NCBI GenBank assembly: GCA_024362935.1 | Contig: JANCRA010000014.1 | Location: 14,152,258 to 14,216,257 of the forward strand | Direction: 5' to 3' | Source: Setophaga petechia | Lineage: Eukaryota; Chordata; Aves; Passeriformes; Parulidae | DNA: 64,000 nt | Shown: in pieces, positions 61,501 through 64,000 of the stretch | How positions within the stretch are numbered: position 1 is the stretch's first letter | Layout of the letters: each line of letters opens with the position of its first letter | The notes under the pieces: model-generated | Seen by the model: the letters and a program-made list of their open reading frames with translations, nothing else | Told to the model about the DNA's origin: nothing | Databases searched by the model: none | Position numbers and translations under genes: made by a program

Positions 61501-64000
61501 AATTTGGGGCTCCTGTCAGGAGGAGCAGCTGGACTCAATTCCCCAATCAAAATTAGACCTTAGCAGGTGTGTGTGGTTAGGTCCTTTTTTTTTGTGTTTG
61601 TTTATTTTTTCCTGGCCCTTCTGAGGATGTTGAGTAAGTGCTGCTGGTGTGGGGTGGGGCAAAGAGGAAATCTGGGTAATATGAACAGAGATGAATGATG
61701 GAAGATGAGAGTCATCCTTCAATTCTGTGTTACTGTGGTAACATCCCACAAGTATTTTATATTCTGATTCTAAAAGATACTTTATGTAGAAGAAAAAAAT
61801 CTGTTAGATGCTGATCTTGCATGGCTATGCCCTTCACTCTACAGAAATGAATGTTGTAGTGATTGATTCTTCCAGAGCAGTTCAGTGGTGTAAAATCTGT
61901 TCCTTCCTGTGCCCACAAAAACAGCTGCACCAGTGGAAATTGTTTATCCTCAAGGGGCTGCAACCTGGAGGTTTTTGTCTGCTGACATCTCTTAGATTGT
62001 TTTGAAGCAGTAACCCTCAGCTTCACATGGCAGACAAGAGTGTGCTGGGTTTTGATGGAATAGGTGAATAAACAAGCGTGTCCTCACTGCAGAGTTGACT
62101 GGAATGCTTTCCCTAACTTGGCTCTTAACTCTATAGAGGTTTTTTTTTCCTTTAATAGTGACATTTTTAGTTCTTTGCTGACTAAAGCAGGAGTTAACAG
62201 AGCTTTTCAACTGTGAACATGAGAGCTCTGCAGAGGCTTTTTCCCAAGTGTGCTTTTCTCATTTGAGCAAGTGTCCAGAGGAATTACTTTTACTGAAGGA
62301 AATGTTAACAACAAAAGGTACACAGTTGTGAATCCCCAGGCCTTTGAGATGTGCACTTGTGATTCCTTGAAAATGAGCCATATGCTGAGAACATGTGAAT
62401 CTGGGAGCACTTCATAGGGATTTTTCTATTGGACACTTGCTATGCATAATTTGGAAATGCATGCATGTATTTTTAAGAGATTTATTTTCTGTGGTGTGGG
62501 CTTGTTTGTTTGTTTTTTAAGAGCTTGTTCAGGTCTTATTTTTCTCCTTCAAAAGTTTATTCTGCGTGACTTGCAGGAATTGCAAGTATATGATGCAAAT
62601 TGTTGTTTCTGTAGGTGTTTGGAGGTCTGTATAAGATTTTCTCAGCATGGATTTGGTTTGTTGCCCATACAATGATTTATTGCATTTTCACTGCACTGCT
62701 CTTTTGCTTGACATCTTTCAAACACATGTTTCATTTGCATCAGTGAGTGTGAGAATATCTATATATGGCACAGGGAAACTAATTGATATTGTTAGAAATG
62801 CTAAATTCACTGGTGCCCTTTCTAATTGTTTTAGTTATTTCATTGCCTTTTTTTGCTCCAGTCACTTAATGCTCCTGTGATTTTATTCTTTCTTTTAAGT
62901 ATTTTTTTTTAATTTTGAAGCATGGACTATGCTTTATGGATTAATTTAGGGACTCCTAGTTGTGTGCTCCATTTGACAGGAGATCTAACATTGCAGCTGA
63001 GGGAACTCAAAGATTCTCCAGTGGGAGGGATGCAGAGGCAGTGTGTGTTGCATGCCTGCAGCTGGGAATGGGGCTTTGTGGGAGCTCTTTAAGAGGAATA
63101 AGGCTGAGAGCTGCCTGACAACACCGTCCTGGATAGAAGCAAACATGCTTTTAGAACATCACAAGTATCTGTTTTCTGCGGATGAAATCCTGACAAGGTT
63201 TTCTTACAACGAATCCTGTAGTTTGTTCTGGGCTGTGATCTCTGTGTCCTTTGAGCTGCCCAGGCAGTTTAGTGAGGGGAATCACAAGCATCTTGCTCTG
63301 TTATCTGGCACCTGAAGATAATCTCCATAACTGGAGAGTGAGCTGAAAACAGGCATTCTCCTGCACCTCGTTTCCAAGCACATGGCCCCTCTCTGCCATG
63401 GTCTGAGCAGAACTGCAACTTCTGTGCCTTTTGTGTGTTGTGATTACTGCAGGGCCAGTTTGTCTATTGTTTTTCCATTTAAATTTCATACCTGCCTGGG
63501 CTCTTGTTCTGCCAATATGGAGGTAGAAACAAAATCAATCTTCATGAGATGGGAAGCAGGAAAATGGGAAAATGTGTCACACCATGACAGCATCAAACTA
63601 AACACCAGCCCTGAGTTTTAAACTCAGCAGAATGTCTTTCAGTCTGGCTTTGTCTCACTCTTTACCTTAACAGGTAAATAAACAAATAAAACTCTAAGAG
63701 ACAGGACAGTTGCCCTAAGGAAAGTCAGTATTTCTGAGTTGCAGTCAAGACTTCTGTGGGTGTATGAAACTATCACTGTATAATCACCCTGAGCAGATCA
63801 TGGAGATGCTGCTGGTTTCTACAGTGTGCAGCTTCCCTTTTGTACAAATTGCCAAATGTCTTTGTTCTCTGAAGAAATATATATACTACTCAAGAGAAGA
63901 TATTAGTGACTTAGGCAAGTATCTTCTTCTATATATTACTCCCACCTAAACAACTATAAGAAGCAAACAGTAGAATAAATTGCCTGTCTGGTTCTATAAA
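58578..64000. other. unique non-coding sequence, alternating GC-richer and AT-rich
   Basis: GC-richer patches at about 58610-58870, 60160-60480 and 61080-61200 carry overlapping frames on both strands (up to 134 codons at 58629-59033) without recognisable protein. A hairpin with arms AATTGC and GCAATT lies at 58943-58958. The remaining sequence is AT-rich with short A/T runs. No CR1 end, other transposon, RNA gene or promoter-like CpG cluster is seen. Confidence 0.55.

Noticed and set aside
1..64000. Bacterial or phage-type accessory system, CRISPR array or defence island
   Set aside because: No operon-like gene packing, no ribosome-binding-site-led long frames, and tandem rather than spacer-separated repeats. 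CR1 fragments indicate vertebrate nuclear DNA.

Overview
The window looks like nuclear DNA from a bird (at least a sauropsid). It has no recognisable gene. The best taxonomic evidence is two 3'-end fragments of CR1 LINEs, at 37079-37197 and 47135-47342. Both keep the family's conserved 3' region and end in degenerate copies of the terminal ATTCTGTG-type octamer. The rest is AT-leaning, CpG-poor and sparse in transposons, as expected for an intergenic desert or the inside of a very large intron. I found no bacterial gene organisation, operon, CRISPR array, phage or plasmid module, rRNA, or convincing tRNA. No translated frame resembles a known protein. The open frames are short or, where long, are kept open by tandem repeats whose length is a multiple of three bases.

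Layout. 1-11 kb is AT-rich non-coding sequence with a probable old CR1-like fragment (745-920), richer GC patches near 3.3-3.6, 6.9-7.2 and 10.9-11.2 kb, and a (TA)n microsatellite near 6.0 kb. A (TTTTA)n array lies at 11.71 kb. At 17.86-18.10 kb is a GC-rich 20-bp minisatellite arranged in an 80-bp higher-order pattern. At 23.80-24.01 kb is a 27-bp minisatellite. 24-42 kb is AT-rich and nearly featureless, with an A19 tract, one CR1 fragment and two good inverted repeats. At 42.68-43.29 kb is a 51-bp minisatellite of exactly 12 units, whose sequence predicts two small hairpins per repeat. The second CR1 fragment is at 47.1 kb, followed by a purine-rich stretch at 47.9-48.1 kb. At 57.92-58.58 kb is a 17-bp minisatellite with 38 units in perfect register. 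The last 5 kb alternates GC-richer and AT-rich unique sequence.

The real content is therefore repeat biology: four independent minisatellites with unrelated units in 64 kb, three of which show ordered internal structure (higher-order blocks, variant domains, or a palindrome per unit). No gene set works together here. If a gene spans this window its exons are elsewhere or are too short and diverged to recognise by eye. I did not find an undescribed coding system. The best candidates for novelty are the structured arrays.
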